From contig JARFIW010000108.1 of NCBI GenBank assembly GCA_036346225.1, positions 2,356,001 to 2,420,000 on the forward strand: DNA of 64,000 nucleotides, written 5' to 3'. Positions 21,541 through 35,570 of this stretch are shown here, one piece after another. The position numbers and the translations under genes were made by a program. Source of the stretch: Platerodrilus igneus (lineage: Eukaryota; Arthropoda; Insecta; Coleoptera; Lycidae). Under the pieces are notes generated by a model. The model worked only from the letters and a program-made list of their open reading frames with translations, was not told the DNA's origin and ran no database searches. Within the stretch, counting starts at the first letter, position 1, and each line of letters starts with the position of its first letter.

Positions 21541-24499
21541 CAAAACCAATTCGTGCCCCCTGCCCCATTATCTGTTGTTTGCGTTGAAATCCCTGCATAT
21601 CATCATTTTTTTGGTTATGTTTTCGATGATTTCCGCACGATAATTTAAGTATTTTTCAAAAATCTCTTATTATAATTACGACTTATGTACACTGATATTA
21701 GTCTGAAGAAATTTGTGTCTCCACTGTTTTACCCCTCTATTTTGTATTATATACTATGCTTGCGATAGGTTCTGCTGATCGCGACCGATTCGGATTCGGT
21801 TTCATTGTGATAATAATTTCCTATTAGTTTAACCTTTATATTAAGTTCGCCATAAGCTTCTGCCAGATCATGAGCTGTCTGGCTACGGTTTAGGTTGATT
21901 TGTAATATCTTAACCATTAGCGCAGAAAGGCAGTCTTTTTTCCTTTATCCTAATTGTGTATCTACATTTTTTATCTTATTTATTTATTTGTTCTAACGTT
22001 TCAGTAGTCTGCTACCTGAAATTTAAGCCGACCTCACTTCCCCCCCAGAAAGTAACCGTGGGTAAGGTGTGTTTGTGTGTGTGTGTGTGTATGTGCGCGC
22101 GCTTGAGGGGATGTGATACGTGTGTGTGTATGTGTATGTGTGTTGTGTGTGTAGTGCTGATACCTTGTTACGTTCCCCTTCTAGGACCATGACCATCGGC
22201 AACCGGAAATCCTAGTCGTCAAGGAAGAACGCTCAACGGATATTGTGATATCAGTCCGGACCATCGGCAGCCGGAAATCCAGATGTTGAAAAGGCAATGT
22301 AAGTGTGTCTAATTTAGACACTAAATTTTGTAATTGTACTGTACTGATTACGCAGAGCAACACAATTTTTTTCCTGACGTCTGGTGGGCGACTCATTGGA
22401 ATGTAAAAGCGTCATAATGTCTGACGAAGGTTCCTGAATTTGCTAGAATGCCGGCTTAGAGTATATATAGGCACCGCGGACAGGATGAGAAGCAGTTGAT
22501 ATCCATAATGCGTCTATAAATAGATATAAAATATAAATATACAATTAATATCGTACTGCATGTAACGGTTTAATTCTTACCGTTTCAATTTAAGTTAGGT
22601 CAGCTCAATTATCTTGGCTAATTTATGATTTTATAGCTATAGCAGTTGGGATTGTTTTCACATTGTATAATCGGGACGCACCTGATGAAATAGTAGCCTT
22701 TCAATTTCTATAGAGTCTATTTTGTCAAGGTCATAGGTTGACATTATGTCAACGTAGTTTATTTTTATAATATCGAACTTGTACGTAATTCTGGCTTTGA
22801 TTATGCGTTGTTCAAAGTGAAAACGCATAGGCTTTTATTTTAGGCGGGTGTTTGTGAAATCACTATTCTATATCGTACACTGGGTTGGATATAGATAGAT
22901 TGTGGCCACGCGGAGCTTTTGTGTACTCTTATCAGTTGATATAAATATACTAGCAAAGCTGTTCTCGAATTTGGAATCTGAGGCTAAATGTTGAAGTGTT
23001 TCAGCAGAAAACGTAGAGTGGTCCAATTTGTCAAAAGACACCGTTGGTTGAACTCCAAGCTAGTAATAGAAAGTTGTAAATCTGTATTGTATGTAGATTA
23101 CGAAAGAACCGCTGTGGTGTTAGTTAACCTCCTTCCTAGAGTACTTTCTGTGGTAAACCTGCTTACAAGCATAAGTAGAAAATTGGGTAAATGACTTAAT
23201 TGATTTTTGTTGTACTGGGGTTTTTGCATTGGTTTGTGTTCAGGTTTTTATTTATGGAATCCTGATCTGAGGCTCCGAGTTTTCCAATTACTGAGGGAAC
23301 CCATCTTTTTACGGCTATCGCGATAGCCCTACTGTCTAGTGGGTAATTTAGCGCGGGTGATTCGCCCCCGACGGAAGTGTGAGTGAATCTAAGAATCATG
23401 AGGATGTAGTCTATTTTCTTTGTTCCATAACACCCTGTCTGAAATAAGCTTTGGCCGGGTTAGAGTTAACTTTACGTGTTTGTTAAATAAGTCTTTATTC
23501 TGATAAATAAAATATTAGGTGTAAAATATTGATGCGGCGGTATTTCGATAATTAACAGTGGTAGAGAAAAGTGGTCATTGTATAAACAAATGATGATAAT
23601 AAACAACGATTACTTCAAAACACTTACCTTGTAAATATAGCGAAGCGTAGCACATTTATTTATTGCGGCCGTCCAGAACGGGAAGCGATAGTAGAAGAGA
23701 TCGCGTCCTTTCTCTAGCAGGTGATTAGATAGTTCTTGCGCATGCGAAGACACAGCATAGTTTATCAGGATTCGCGGCACTTAAAATACACAGGTGCGGT
23801 GTTTGAAATAATTTCACGGTACATACAATGAAATGTGAATACCGGGCGGAAATAAATAATTAACAAATTCTAAATATTTAAAATAAGGCAAGCGGTTAAT
23901 TATATACAGTTATAAACGGAAGATTAAGGGTTGGAAATTATTTAAAAAATATTCATGGGATTGTTTGCTTTAAATTTATTAGCTTTAGCAGGTAAGTAAT
24001 TTTGGAGACTTATGTTTCAGGCACTCTGACTTCTTGGTAAAGTGCATTTTATGATTAGCATTAGAAACCTCCTAGTATTTGGTGTTTTGCCAATACCCGA
24101 AAGGAACGTCCACTTTCTTAGGGTTATATAACGTTACATTTCCATTCTAATTCATTTTAAACACTCAAACGAGCTAATTAAAGAGGTTTGATCTGCTGGT
24201 AAAAGTAGTGGACTACACCGATTCGAGCGCCTCCTCCTCCCTCTCTCCTCTAATCGTTTTTTAATAAGTTTCGTTATGAAAACCCCATTAGCTCTAATCG
24301 ATTATTAATGGGTTTTCTCATTAAAAACCTATTAGCACTAATCGTTTTGTTATGGGTTTTTTCATTAAAAACCCATTAACAAATATAAAAATTTACCCCT
24401 TTCAAGTTGAATAAAAACGGCTGAAAAGCACAAGTCAGAAAACGTTGGCACTTACCACACAAAATTTACAGGCACTATAGGCACACCACGTATTTCTTG
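21541..24499. repeat. Tandem ~2.96-kb unit B
   Basis: Direct copy of unit A with scattered substitutions and small indels. The LINE 5' fragment is repeated at its left end. Confidence 0.85.
22306..24200 (+). repeat. Dispersed ~1.87-kb repeat, copy 2
   Basis: Same boundaries as copy 1. It contains an ACTTTACGTGTTTGTTAA segment near 23470 that copy 1 lacks. Confidence 0.6.
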
Positions 24500-27431
24500 C
24501 AAAACCAATTCGTGCCCCCTGCCCCATTATCTGTTGTTTGCGTTGAAATCCCTGCATATCATCATTTTTTTGGTTATGTTTTCGATAATTTCCGCACGAT
24601 AATTTAAGTATTTTCAAAATCTCTTATTATAATTACGACTTATGTACACTGATATTAGTCTGAAGAAATTTGTGTCTCCACTGTTTTACCCCTCTATTTT
24701 GTATTATATACTATGCTTGCGATAGGTTCTGCTGATCGCGACCGATTCGGATTCGGTTTCATTGTGATAATAATTTCCTATTAGTTTAACCTTTATATTA
24801 AGTTCGCCATAAGCTTCTGCCAGATCATGAGCTGTCTGGCTACGGTTTAGGTTGATTTGTAATATCTTAACCATTAGCGCAGAAAGGCAGTCTTTTTTCC
24901 TTTATCCTAATTGTGTATCTACATTTTTTATCTTATTTATTTATTTGTTCTAACGTTTCAGTAGTCTGCTACCTGAAATTTAAGCCGACCTCACTTCCCC
25001 CCCCGAAAGTAACCGTGGGTAAGGTGTGTTTGTGTGTGTGTGTGTGTATGTGCGCGCGCTTGAGGGGATGTGATACGTGTGTGTGTATGTGTATGTGTGT
25101 TGTGTGTGTAGTGCTGATACCTTGTTACGTTCCCCTTCTAGGACCATGACCATCGGCAACCGGAAATCCTAGTCGTCAAGGAAGAACGCTCAACGGATAT
25201 TGTCATATCAGTCCGGACCATCGGTAGCCGGAAATCCAGATGTTGAAAAGGCAATGTAAGTGTGTCTAATTTAAACACTAAATTTTGTAATTGTACTGTA
25301 CTGATTACGCAGAGCAACACAATTTTTTTCCTGACGTCTGGTGGGCGACTCATTGGAATGTAAAAGCGTCATAATGTCTGACGAAGGTTCCTGAATTTGC
25401 TAGAATGCCGGCTTAGAGTATATATAGGCACCGCGGACAGGATGAGAAGCAGTTGATATCCATAATGCGTCTATAAATAGATATAAAATATAAATATACA
25501 ATTAATATCGTACTGCATGTAACGGTTTAATTCTTACCGTTTCAATTTAAGTTAGGTCAGCTCAATTATCTTGGCTTATTTATGATTTTATAGCTATAGC
25601 AGTTGGGATTGTTTTCACATTGTATAATCGGGACGCACCTGATGAAATAGTAGCCTTTCAATTTCTATAGAGTCTATTTTGTCAAGGTCATAGGTTGACA
25701 TTATGTCAACGTAGTTTATTTTTATAATATCGAACTTGTACGTAATTCTGGCTTTGATTATGCGTTGTTCAAAGTGAAAACGCATAGGCTTTTATTTTAG
25801 GCGGGTGTTTGTGAAATCACTATTCTATATCGTACACTGGGTTGGATATAGATAGATTGTGGCCACGCGGAGCTTTTGTGTACTCTTATCAGTTGATATA
25901 AATATACTAGCAAAGCTGTTCTCGAATTTGGAATCTGAGGCTAAATGTTGAAGTGTTTCAGCAGAAAACGTAGAGTGATCCAATTTGTCAAAAGACACCG
26001 TTGGTTGAACTCCAAGCTAGTAATAGAAAGTTGTAAATCTGTATTGTATGTAGATTACGAAAGAACCGCTGTGGTGTTAGTTAACCTCCTTCCTAGAGTA
26101 CTTTCTGTGGTAAACCTGCTTACAAGCATAAGTAGAAAATTGGGTAAATGACTTAATTGATTTTTGTTGTACTGGGGTTTTTGCATTGGTTTGTGTTCAG
26201 GTTTTTATTTATGGAATCCTGATCTGAGGCTCCGAGTTTTCCAATTACTGAGGGAACCCATCTTTTTACGGCTATCGCGATAGCCCTACTGTCTAGTGGG
26301 TAATTTAGCGCGGGTGATTCGCCCCCGACGGAAGTGTGAGTGAATCTAAGAATCATGAGGATGTAGTCTATTTTCTTTGTTCCATAATACCCGGTCTGAA
26401 ATAAGCTTTGGCCGGGTTAGAGTTAACTTTACGTGTTTGTTAAATAAGTCTTTATTCTGATAAATAAAATATTAGGTGTAAAATATTGATGCGGCGGTAT
26501 TTCGATAATTAACAGTGGTAGAGAAAAGTGGTCATTGTATACGCAAATGATGATAATAAACAACGATTACTTCAAAACACTTACCTTGTAAATATAGCGA
26601 AGCGTAGCACATTTATTTATTGCGGCCGTCCAGAACGGGAAGCGATAGTAGAAGAGATCGCGTCCTTTCTCTAGCAGGTGATTAGATAGTTCTTGCGCAT
26701 GCGAAGACACAGCATAGTTTATCAGGATTCGCGGCACTTAAAATACACAGGTGCGGTGTTTGAAATAATTTCACGGTACATACAATGAAATGTGAATACC
26801 GGGCGGAAATAAATAATTAACAAATTCTAAATATTTAAAATAAGGCAAGCGGTTAATTATATACAGTTATAAACGGAAGATTAAGGGTTGGAAATTATTT
26901 AAAAAATATTCATGGGATTGTTTGCCTTAAATTTATTAGCTTTAGCAGGTAAGTAATTTTGGAGACATGTTTCAGGCACTCTGACTCCTTGGTCAAGTGC
27001 ATTTTATGATTAGCATGAGAAACCTCCTAGTATTTGGTGTTTTGCCAATACCCGAAAGGAACGTCCACTTACCTAGGGTTATATAACGGTACATTTCCAA
27101 TCTAATTCATTTTAAACACTCAAACGAGCTAATTAAAGAGGTTTGATCTGCTGGTAAAAGTAGTGGACTACACCGATTCGAGCCCCTCCTCCTCCCTTCC
27201 TCCTCTAATCGTTTTTTAATAAGTTTCTTTATTAAAACCCCATTAGCTCTAATCGATTATTAATGGGTTTTCTCATTAAAAACCTATTAGCACTAATCGT
27301 TTTGTTATTAACAAATATAAAAATTTACCCCTTTCAAGTTGAATAAAAACGGCTGGAAAGCACAAGTCAGAATACGTTGGCACTTACCACACAAAATTTA
27401 CAGGCACTATAGGCACACCACGTATTTCTTG
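24500..27431. repeat. Tandem ~2.93-kb unit C
   Basis: Third copy. It lacks about 30 bp of the ATGGGTTTT/AAAACCCAT inverted repeat near 27305 that is present in units A and B. Confidence 0.85.
25263..27155 (+). repeat. Dispersed ~1.87-kb repeat, copy 3
   Basis: Same boundaries, inside tandem unit C. Confidence 0.6.
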
Positions 27432-27815
27432 CAAAACCAATTCGTGCCCTCTGCCCCATTATCTGTTGTTTGCGTTGAAATCCCCGTATATCATCATTTT
27501 TTTGGTTATGTTTTCGATAATTCCCGCACGATAATTTAAGTATTTTTCAAAAATCTTTTATTATAATTACGACTTATGTACACTGATATTAATCTGAAGA
27601 AATTTGTGTCTCCACTGTTTTACCCCTCTATTTTGTATTACATACTATGCTTGCGATAGGTTCTGCTGATCGCGACCGATTCGGATTCGGTTTCATTGTG
27701 ATAATAATTCCCTCTTGGTTTAACCTTTATATTAAGTTCGCCATAAGCTTCTGCCAGATCATGAGCTGTCTGGCTACGGTTTAAGTTGATTTGTAATATC
27801 TTAACCATTAGCACA
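27432..27815 (-). repeat. Truncated fourth unit: R1-like LINE 5' fragment
   Basis: It contains only the LINE endonuclease start, LMVKILQINLNRSQTAHDL on the minus strand. The frame stays open past 27815 with other sequence (to 27916), which the first three units do not have. This may be the true upstream sequence of the LINE. Confidence 0.65.
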
Positions 27816-29639
27816 GAAGGCAAAGCGGCTAGTCGAACTATATGCTCTGGGTGGAACATGAGTTGTGGGTCGGGGTTGGATTGCGACCAAAAATATAAAG
27901 AATAAGGCGCCACCAAATTTTTTATACGAAGAAGACTTACTTACCCTTGTACAAGGCGAATGCGGAAACCTTTATTCAATTACCGCTATACAATTTATTA
28001 AAGACAACATAATCCCTAAAGTTTCTTACCTTATGGCTCGATTTTGACCTTTATACTTCACTGCTACACCTGTGAACAGATTAAACGAATAATAGCACTG
28101 TTTGTGCATTTATACTCAAAATTTTAAATTCAATTCGAATCAACTTTCATTCATTCTAATTAAAAAGAATAGTCTTGATCAAAATAAAAATCTATTCCTC
28201 TTGTATTCAGTTAACGTGCTTTTTACAAAACATCTTTTCAGTTTTTATATAATTTTGATTAATTTAATTTATGAAAATTATTTACAAAGGCACTGGATAT
28301 AATAAGTACCATTCAGTTTAAAATGTGGTCATTTCTATAAGAAATATCTAGCCAAATTTTATTTAAAAATGATTAAGCCTGAAGTTGCTTTCTGAACAAT
28401 TACTTACAAATAACAATATCTGTTGGTTTGAGTAGATCTACCATAACCTCACAATAAATTATTCCAGTCAGCGATTACTGAAATAGTAAACATAGAAGTT
28501 TAATTTCTAATGGTTCGGGCAAACCATGTTTCAAATAATAATATCTATTTTCTTAAATAGGAGAATTTACTTTCTCTATCACATAATGACATCTTCCGTA
28601 GTTTCAGTGTATTATTAAAAGATTTAGAAATGAAAAATTTACAGGTTCCTGTTGCTTAATATTGAAAAATATATATAGTCTGTCCTTGACCTACTTGAAG
28701 TTCAAATAACTTGATTAAACAAAAAATTATCTATCTACTATATCCATAATTCAGCTAACATACGAAAACAAATTTACATACCAGATGTTCATCTGACAGA
28801 AAAATACCTGCTAGGCGTCTTGCATCAGTATTTAAATAAAGGAATTTCCAATTCAGTACAAGTAAATTTGCTGCTTACTGAAGCTCCAAACTACATCACG
28901 GCATCCATTTTTAAATAATTGATACTCGTCAAATCCACACTCGACCAAAGCGTAAATTCTCATATTTTCTTCTTGTGCATTTATTAAAATTACGTTAAAC
29001 CAAACTTCTGTTAACTAAAGGTTGCTTGTTTTTTCAAAGCTAAACATCATTTCCAATTTTCATATCACTAACAAATTGCATATTAAATAAGGTTGTGTGT
29101 AAATTAAAGTTTCGAATATTATTTCTAATATATTATATCAAAAGTTGAATACTATATCGAAAGTTGCATGTTAACCACGGCCCTTCAAACAAAATAATTT
29201 CTCGTCATCTACGAGCTATGTTCCAGCAAGTGGACAACACAAAATGCGCTTCGGAGATGACATTCTCTCTTAAAACTTAAATCGCACGTGCTTCCAACAC
29301 GTAGATATTTCAAACGCCATTGTCCTCGGGTTCAAGGAACAATTCGACTTCTTCTCACTACAGCTGTATTGGAAGGGCTCATGTCACGCGAGTTACCGCC
29401 CGGAATCAAGATTAACCAATTGCCTAACAGAGGGAGCTCTAGGAATGACACTAAATGAAAAGTTTATTTTTGTCACCGTATAAATTAAATTTTAAATTGA
29501 ATTGAAAGCTAATCTTTTTTTGTACAATAGGTAATATTTATTTAGTGGATTGTGTAACATTATTATGCATTATATTGTTTTTTATTAAATAAATAGATTA
29601 ATTATATGTACACATCTTGATAGGAAATAAAATCGTTAC
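27816..29639. other. AT-rich DNA, nothing recognised
   Basis: A LINE-like open frame may extend to 27916. Beyond it no family motif, repeat or RNA gene was recognised. A slightly GC-richer patch lies at 29200-29440. Confidence 0.4.
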
Positions 29640-30345
29640 AGTGTATCTACATTTTTTATCTTATTTATTTATTTGTTCTAACGTTTCAGTAGTCTGCTAC
29701 CTGAAATTTAAGTCGACCTCACTTCCCCCCAGAAAGTAACCGTGGGTAAGGTGTGTGTGTGTGTGTGTGCGCGTGCGCGCTTAAGGGGATGTGATACGTG
29801 TGTGTGTATGTGTATGTGTGTGTGTGTATGTGTGTGTGTATGTGTGTTGTGTGTGTAGTGTTGATATCCGTGTTACGTTCCCCTTCTAGGACCAGGACCA
29901 TCGGCAACCGGAAATCCTAGTTGTCAAGAACACTCAACGGATATTGTCATATCAGTCCGGACCATCGGCAGCCGGAAATCCAGATGTTGAAAAGGCAATG
30001 TAAGTGTGTGAATAGGTATTTGTGTTTATACAACGTTTGAAAAAGTAACCGTGAGTGAGGTGTGTGTGTGTGTGTGTGTGTGTGTGTCTGTCTGTGTGTG
30101 TGTGCGCGCGGGTTTAATGGCGGTGTTATGTTTGTGTGTGTGTTTGTGGATGAAAGTTGTATGATGTGTATGATGTTGATATTCGTGTTTCGTTCCCCTT
30201 CTAGGACCAGGACCATCGGGAGCCGGATATCCCAGTCGTCAAGGAAGAACGCTTAACGGATATTGCCTTATCAGTCCGGAAATCGGCAGCCGGAAATAAA
30301 GATGTTGAAAAGGCAATATAAGTGTGTGAATAGGTATTTGTGTTT
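29640..30345. repeat. Isolated copy of the microsatellite segment, internally duplicated
   Basis: It starts GTGTATCTACATTTTTTATC as in the tandem units, then carries two successive ~310-bp copies (about 29720-30030 and 30031-30345). Each copy is a GT microsatellite, then TTCCCCTTCTAGGACCAGGAC, then AGATGTTGAAAAGGCAAT. It shows this segment is a mobile or tandem repeat in its own right. Confidence 0.6.
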
Positions 30346-31240
30346 GTGCGGTGTTTTAGAGCAGATGTACTTGAAGTGTGTTTGAAACGTTAATTTGTGT
30401 TTATGTTTGCTCAGGTTGGTACGTTCATTTTCTGCCGGTTGACAATTTGTCTACTCCTAATTAAATATCACGTTGCTGCTACTTTCTTTTGCTTATTCTA
30501 AATTCAGATACGTTGTAATTAGGCAACCAATGTTACTCTGTATACACCGCTAGTACTACATTTAATTTGGTATAGATAGCTATTCTACTTTGTTTTGATA
30601 ATTGTCAGATGAAAAATAAATTCACACCGTTTTTAGACTTTAATTTGTATTTCGTCTGTATACGTAATGTGTTTGAACTGTAAGCGAGCAATTACCAATT
30701 CCTATTCAAAATTCCTTCCTTCCGGTTAATTGCTCGTCCATGGTTGGGTTTCCGTTGTACGATAGAGTGGATACTTACCTTTACACTCGTACTATTACTA
30801 CCTACTTGAGGTTTACCTTCTGGTGTATATTTTCCAGCTTTGCGGGAGTACTAGGTACTGATGTTGAAGGTTTGCTGCCGTACGAACTGTAAATGACTGG
30901 TTACAACTCGATCGTCCCCAAGGCAACCTGAATTTGGTGGTGCTACATCTGGCCCACATTACTTTGTGGTGAGATTTTCATAGTATAGTTCTTTTTATTA
31001 CGTAAACATGTACCACTCAAATCTCTAACCGCACTACTATATATTACTGAATGTTTACGACGTTCCATGCCTCTATTGCTGCTAGAAGCCGTCTCGTGGG
31101 TTCACGACCACGGTATATACTCATGAAAATATGTCAGACCTTAGCAACTAGAAACCAGAACTTACTATAAACATTTCTTTTCCCGTTATTGTGTAAGTTT
31201 CAATTAAAGTTTGTAAAGCTGTTGCTTATCTGGAACCGTT
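30346..31240. other. Unassigned stretch
   Basis: No convincing coding region, repeat or RNA gene seen. Confidence 0.4.
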
Positions 31241-31850
31241 CAGCATGCTTGATTACATATAGTACGGTGGGTCAGATCCCTGCAAAGAAATTTTTTTTTT
31301 TTTTCTGGAGTTGTGTAATCTTTACAAATATATGAAAGAGCAGAAGGATGCTGGTCAAGATGATAATTATAGGAACAAATTGAGCACAATTGTGCCGGAA
31401 GCAACTGGTGTTAGGATAACGATTGTTAAGAAAATTATAAAATTGATGCTAAGTTACAATTTACTTCACCAAGGAAAACCATCACGAAACCCAAGTAGAT
31501 ATGCTAGGAGCGTACGAGCACAAACAACCGGTTTTCTTATGGAGTTTAACAAGAAAAATTCTAAGCTTTATTTTGCAAGTTTCCTTTCCATTGGGTTATG
31601 TGAATTAATGGTTATGGGGTTTTAGGGTTTAGGGTTATGGGGTTTTGAGGTCATGGGGTTGTGCGGTTAATGATATATATGATTATGGGGTTTTATTTGG
31701 ATTTCTATTGAATTTTATAGCTTTTAATCTATTTTTTCAAGTTAGGAAAAAATTTGACGTGATTGGGTTATTCAGACTCCGGATTCGGTGTCAGCATGCT
31801 CAATTACATATAGTACTATGGGTCAAGTCCTGGCAAACAAAATTTTTTTG
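31241..31850. repeat. Segment bounded by a ~58-bp direct repeat
   Basis: CAGCATGCTTGATTACATAT... at 31241-31297 recurs as CAGCATGCTCAATTACATAT... at 31792-31850. Both end in a T run followed by GTGGAG/CTGGAG. About 550 bp lie between, including the HTH-like fragment and a TTATGGGGTTTTAGGG-like simple repeat near 31610-31690. Confidence 0.5.
31311..31450 (+). pseudogene. Fragment of a DDE-transposon-type N-terminal HTH
   Basis: The translation YMKEQKDAGQDDNYRNKLST followed by VPEATGVRITIVKKIIK resembles the N-terminal helix-turn-helix leader seen in a group of insect Tc1/mariner-like (DDE_3) proteins. The frame continues to 31625 without further similarity. The assignment rests on memory of the family and is tentative. 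No catalytic part is present. Confidence 0.3.
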
Positions 31851-31870
31851 TGGAGCAATGTTATATATAA

Positions 31871-33726
31871 TCTGGTAACCTTGATTATAAACTTTTTTTA
31901 AAATTGTCATAGTTTACCTAAAACAAAACAATAAGTATTCCAAAATATGAAATTTAAAAAGGTTTACCTACAGTTTCAAACTAAATAACAAAGCGTAATC
32001 TCGAAATTATTTTTAGCAAAGACAAATTAAACAAAAAGCACAAAACATTTACAAAGGAGCAGGATACGCAAATGTCAAAGTCAAAGTATGATAGTATCGG
32101 CTCGACAGTGAGTTAACAGTTTGTAAAAAAGCAATACATCGCAACTATAGCGATAATTTAAATTAATTATTTAGTCACACTTTTGCTTTATACTTAGTAG
32201 CAGTTGTGAAATAAGAAAGTTGGTAAAAGTTATGAAACGCCAATTTTAGTATGAAGAATGTAAAGAAAATATTCATATGGTAACATGTTACACTTTTTTA
32301 TAAAGCTTTAACATTTATTGTATTGATTAGATTTAGCGGACTTTTTAAAATCCTACATTGGGAAATTCTCCGCATAGAGTTGTGATTCACGCGAAAAGTA
32401 CGGACGTTGGCTTATCTTTAGCATACCTGACAGTTTTTCACGGTTTGAACGGCGTTCTACCCACCAACGTGCGTCAGAGAACTTTAACCTTTTCTGGAGG
32501 GCATAAACTTTTTGTGAGAGCAAATGAATAGAAACTGAGGATTTGGTTACCGACTTCCGTTTAGTGTTGACGTGTGGTTAATACTATCGTTTCCTACTCA
32601 TTATTTTATTGACACGTCATCAGCGAGGGCTACAGTAAGGCAACACGGAAAAAGAGGAAGACACCACGGAACCACGCCTGAGAACCAAGAAAGACGCTGC
32701 AACCGGAGCAGAATTTCGGAGTAAGTGATATTTCTAATATTTTCCGACGCATTTCATCGCCTCGGCGAATTTAAACTACGAGTAAATTTGAGGTTATATA
32801 TGTGAAATACCAACTGTTATATTTTACTTTAGCTGCGATGGTTCTAACGGTAATAAACATCAATTTTTAAATAATATTGGAGTAACGTCACCCCTGTTGT
32901 AGGCATTACCATCATTTTACATCTATATTTTCAGTTTAGTCTTACGTATTTTTAGTAATGCTTGGGATATATGTTTAGGTTGTTGAGTTTGTAAAACACC
33001 TATACATAGAAGCCATTTTTCATCCTAGCATTAAGTGTGCTCTTTCAAAATTCTGAATGATTTCCTACGTCATAACGGCATCACGTCAAATCTACGTGTC
33101 GATTAAGATAAAATCTTATAATTCCTGCTTCATCAAAATCAACGTAAAGTTTTGACTGGATTTAGTTGATTCTTTCTCTCAAAAAACTTTAAATGAATAA
33201 AATGAGCTTTGTGAGCGCGGACAAAAATAAACCTGTATTAAAAGTTTCATCATAGAAGATTGAAGAGGTCTGAAATAATTTTATGGAAATAAATCCAATT
33301 TCTTTTTCGAAGTTTGCTTTAAGGAGCTGTTTAACTTCCTGCTAATATTAGCAGCGAAAACTTTTAAAATATTCATCTTTAAAATTAAAATACCTTCCAT
33401 TTTATTTAGAAAGCACAGTTTCAGGAGGGCACAATAGTGCAATTAATTTAATCAATATGGTGGCATCGCGAGTTTAACTAAAGCGGTGCATATTAATTAA
33501 TTTCGTTAATAATTAGTGATGTGTTAGTGATGAGATTAGATAGTACTGTTATTAGTGCCGTATGCTAATTCCTTGTAAATTACAACAATATATGCTCGAT
33601 TTTATCTAAATGCGAATGCTAATATTGTTGTGTATCACGGTTGTGTCAAAATTAATTGGATTTGATATTTACTGAAGCTATAAGACAGCAGCTATATATG
33701 CGTAAGGTAGAGAAAGGGCTCTGACG
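31871..33726. other. AT-rich DNA, nothing recognised
   Basis: No open frame of note and no repeat boundary seen. A GC-richer patch lies at 32570-32720. Confidence 0.4.
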
Positions 33727-35570
33727 TGTCTAATTTAGACACTAAATTTTGTAATTGTACTGTACTGATTACGCAGAGCAACACGTTTTTTTTCCTGACG
33801 TCTGGTGGGCGACTCATTGGAATGTAAAAGCGTCATAATGTCTGGCGAAGGTTCGTGAATTCGCTGGAATGCCGGCTTAAGGTATATAAAGCACCGCGGA
33901 CAGAATGAGAAGCAGTTGATATCCATAATGCGTCTATAAATAGATATAAAATATAAATATACAATTAATATCGTACTGCATGTAACGGTGTAATTCTTAC
34001 CGTTTCAATTTAAGTTAGGTCAGCTCAATTATCTTGGATAATTTATGATTTTATAGCTATAGCAGTTGGGATTGTTTTCACATTGTATAATCGGGACGCA
34101 CCTGATGAAGTAGTAGCTTTTCAATTTCTATAGAGTCTATTTTGTCAAGGTCATAGATTGACATTATGTCAACGTAGTTTATTTTCATAATATCGAAGTT
34201 GTACGTAATTCTGGCTTTGATTATGCGTTGTTCAAAGTGAAAACGCATAGGCTTTTATTTTAGGCGGGTGTTTGTCAAATCACTATTCTATATCGTACAC
34301 TGAGTTGAATATAGATAGATTGTGGCCACGAGGAGCTTTTGTGTGTAAGGCTGTCCTCGAATTTGGAATCTGTGGTTGTGTTAAAGGGTTTCAGCAGAAA
34401 ACGTAGAGTGCTCCAACTTGTGAAAAGACACCGTTGGCTGAACTCCAATCTAGTAGTAGAAAGTTGTGAATCTACATTGTGTGCAGATTACGAAAGAACT
34501 GCTGTGGAGTCAGTCAACCTCCTTCCTAGAGTACTTTCTGTGATGAACCTGCTTACAATTGGGTAAAGGACATAATTGATTTTGGTTGTACAGGAGTTTT
34601 TGCACTGGCTTGTGTCCAGGTTTTTATTTATGGAATCCTGATCTGGGGCTCCGAGTTTTCAATTATCTGAGGGGATCCATCTTTTTACGGCTATCACGAT
34701 AGCCCTACTGTCTAGTGGGTAGTTTATCGTGGGAGATCCGCCCCCGACAGAAGTACGAATGAATCTACGAATCATGAGGTTGTAGTCTTTCTTTGTTCCA
34801 TAATACCCGGTATGAAATAAGCTTCGACCGGGTTAGAGTTAACTTTACATGTTTGTTAAATAAGTTTTTATTCTTATAACAAAAATATTAGGTGTAAAAT
34901 ATTGGTGCGGCGGTATTTCGATAACTAACAGTGATAAAGAAAAGTGGTCATTGTGTACGCAAATGATGATAATAAACAACGATTACTTCAAAGCACTTAC
35001 CTTGTAAATATAGCTAAGCGTAGCACATTCATTTATTGAGGCCGTTCAGGACGGTAAGCGATAGTAGAAAAGGTCGCCTCCTTTTTCTGGCAGGTAATAA
35101 GATAGTTCTTGCACATGCGAAGACACGGCATAGTTTATCAGTATTCACGGCACTTAAAATACACAGGCGCGGTGCTTGAACTAATTTTACGGTACATACA
35201 ATGATGTGAATACCGGGCAAAAATAAATAATTAACAAATTCTAAATGTTTAAAATAAGGCAAGCGATTAATTATATACAGTTATAAAGGGAACACTAGGG
35301 ATGGAAATTACTCACAAAATATTCAGGGGATTGTTTGCCTTAAATTTATTAACTTTAGCAGGTAAATAATTTTGGAGTCGTATTCTTCAGGCACTCTGAC
35401 TTCTTGTTAAAGTGCATTTTATTATTAGCATTAGAAACCCCCTAGTATTTGTTGTTTTGCCAATATCCGAGGGAAACGTGCACTTTCCTAGGGTTATATA
35501 ACGTTACATTTCCAATCTAATTCATTTTATAAATTCAAACGAGCTAATTAAACAGGTTTGATCTGCTGGT
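33727..35570 (+). repeat. Dispersed ~1.85-kb repeat, isolated copy 4
   Basis: It starts TGTCTAATTTAGACA and ends GATCTGCTGGT, with flanks unrelated to the tandem units, which defines the repeat ends. It is more diverged than copies 1-3 and has a small deletion near 34340. The TATA box and CAGT initiator are retained. Confidence 0.65.

Noticed and set aside
29719..30256. Histidine/threonine- or cysteine/valine-repeat proteins
   Set aside because: Translations of GT/CA microsatellites.
31600..31690. TTAGGG-like telomeric repeat
   Set aside because: Irregular TTATGGGGTTTT/TTAGGGTTTAGGG mixture, few units, not the arthropod TTAGG repeat.
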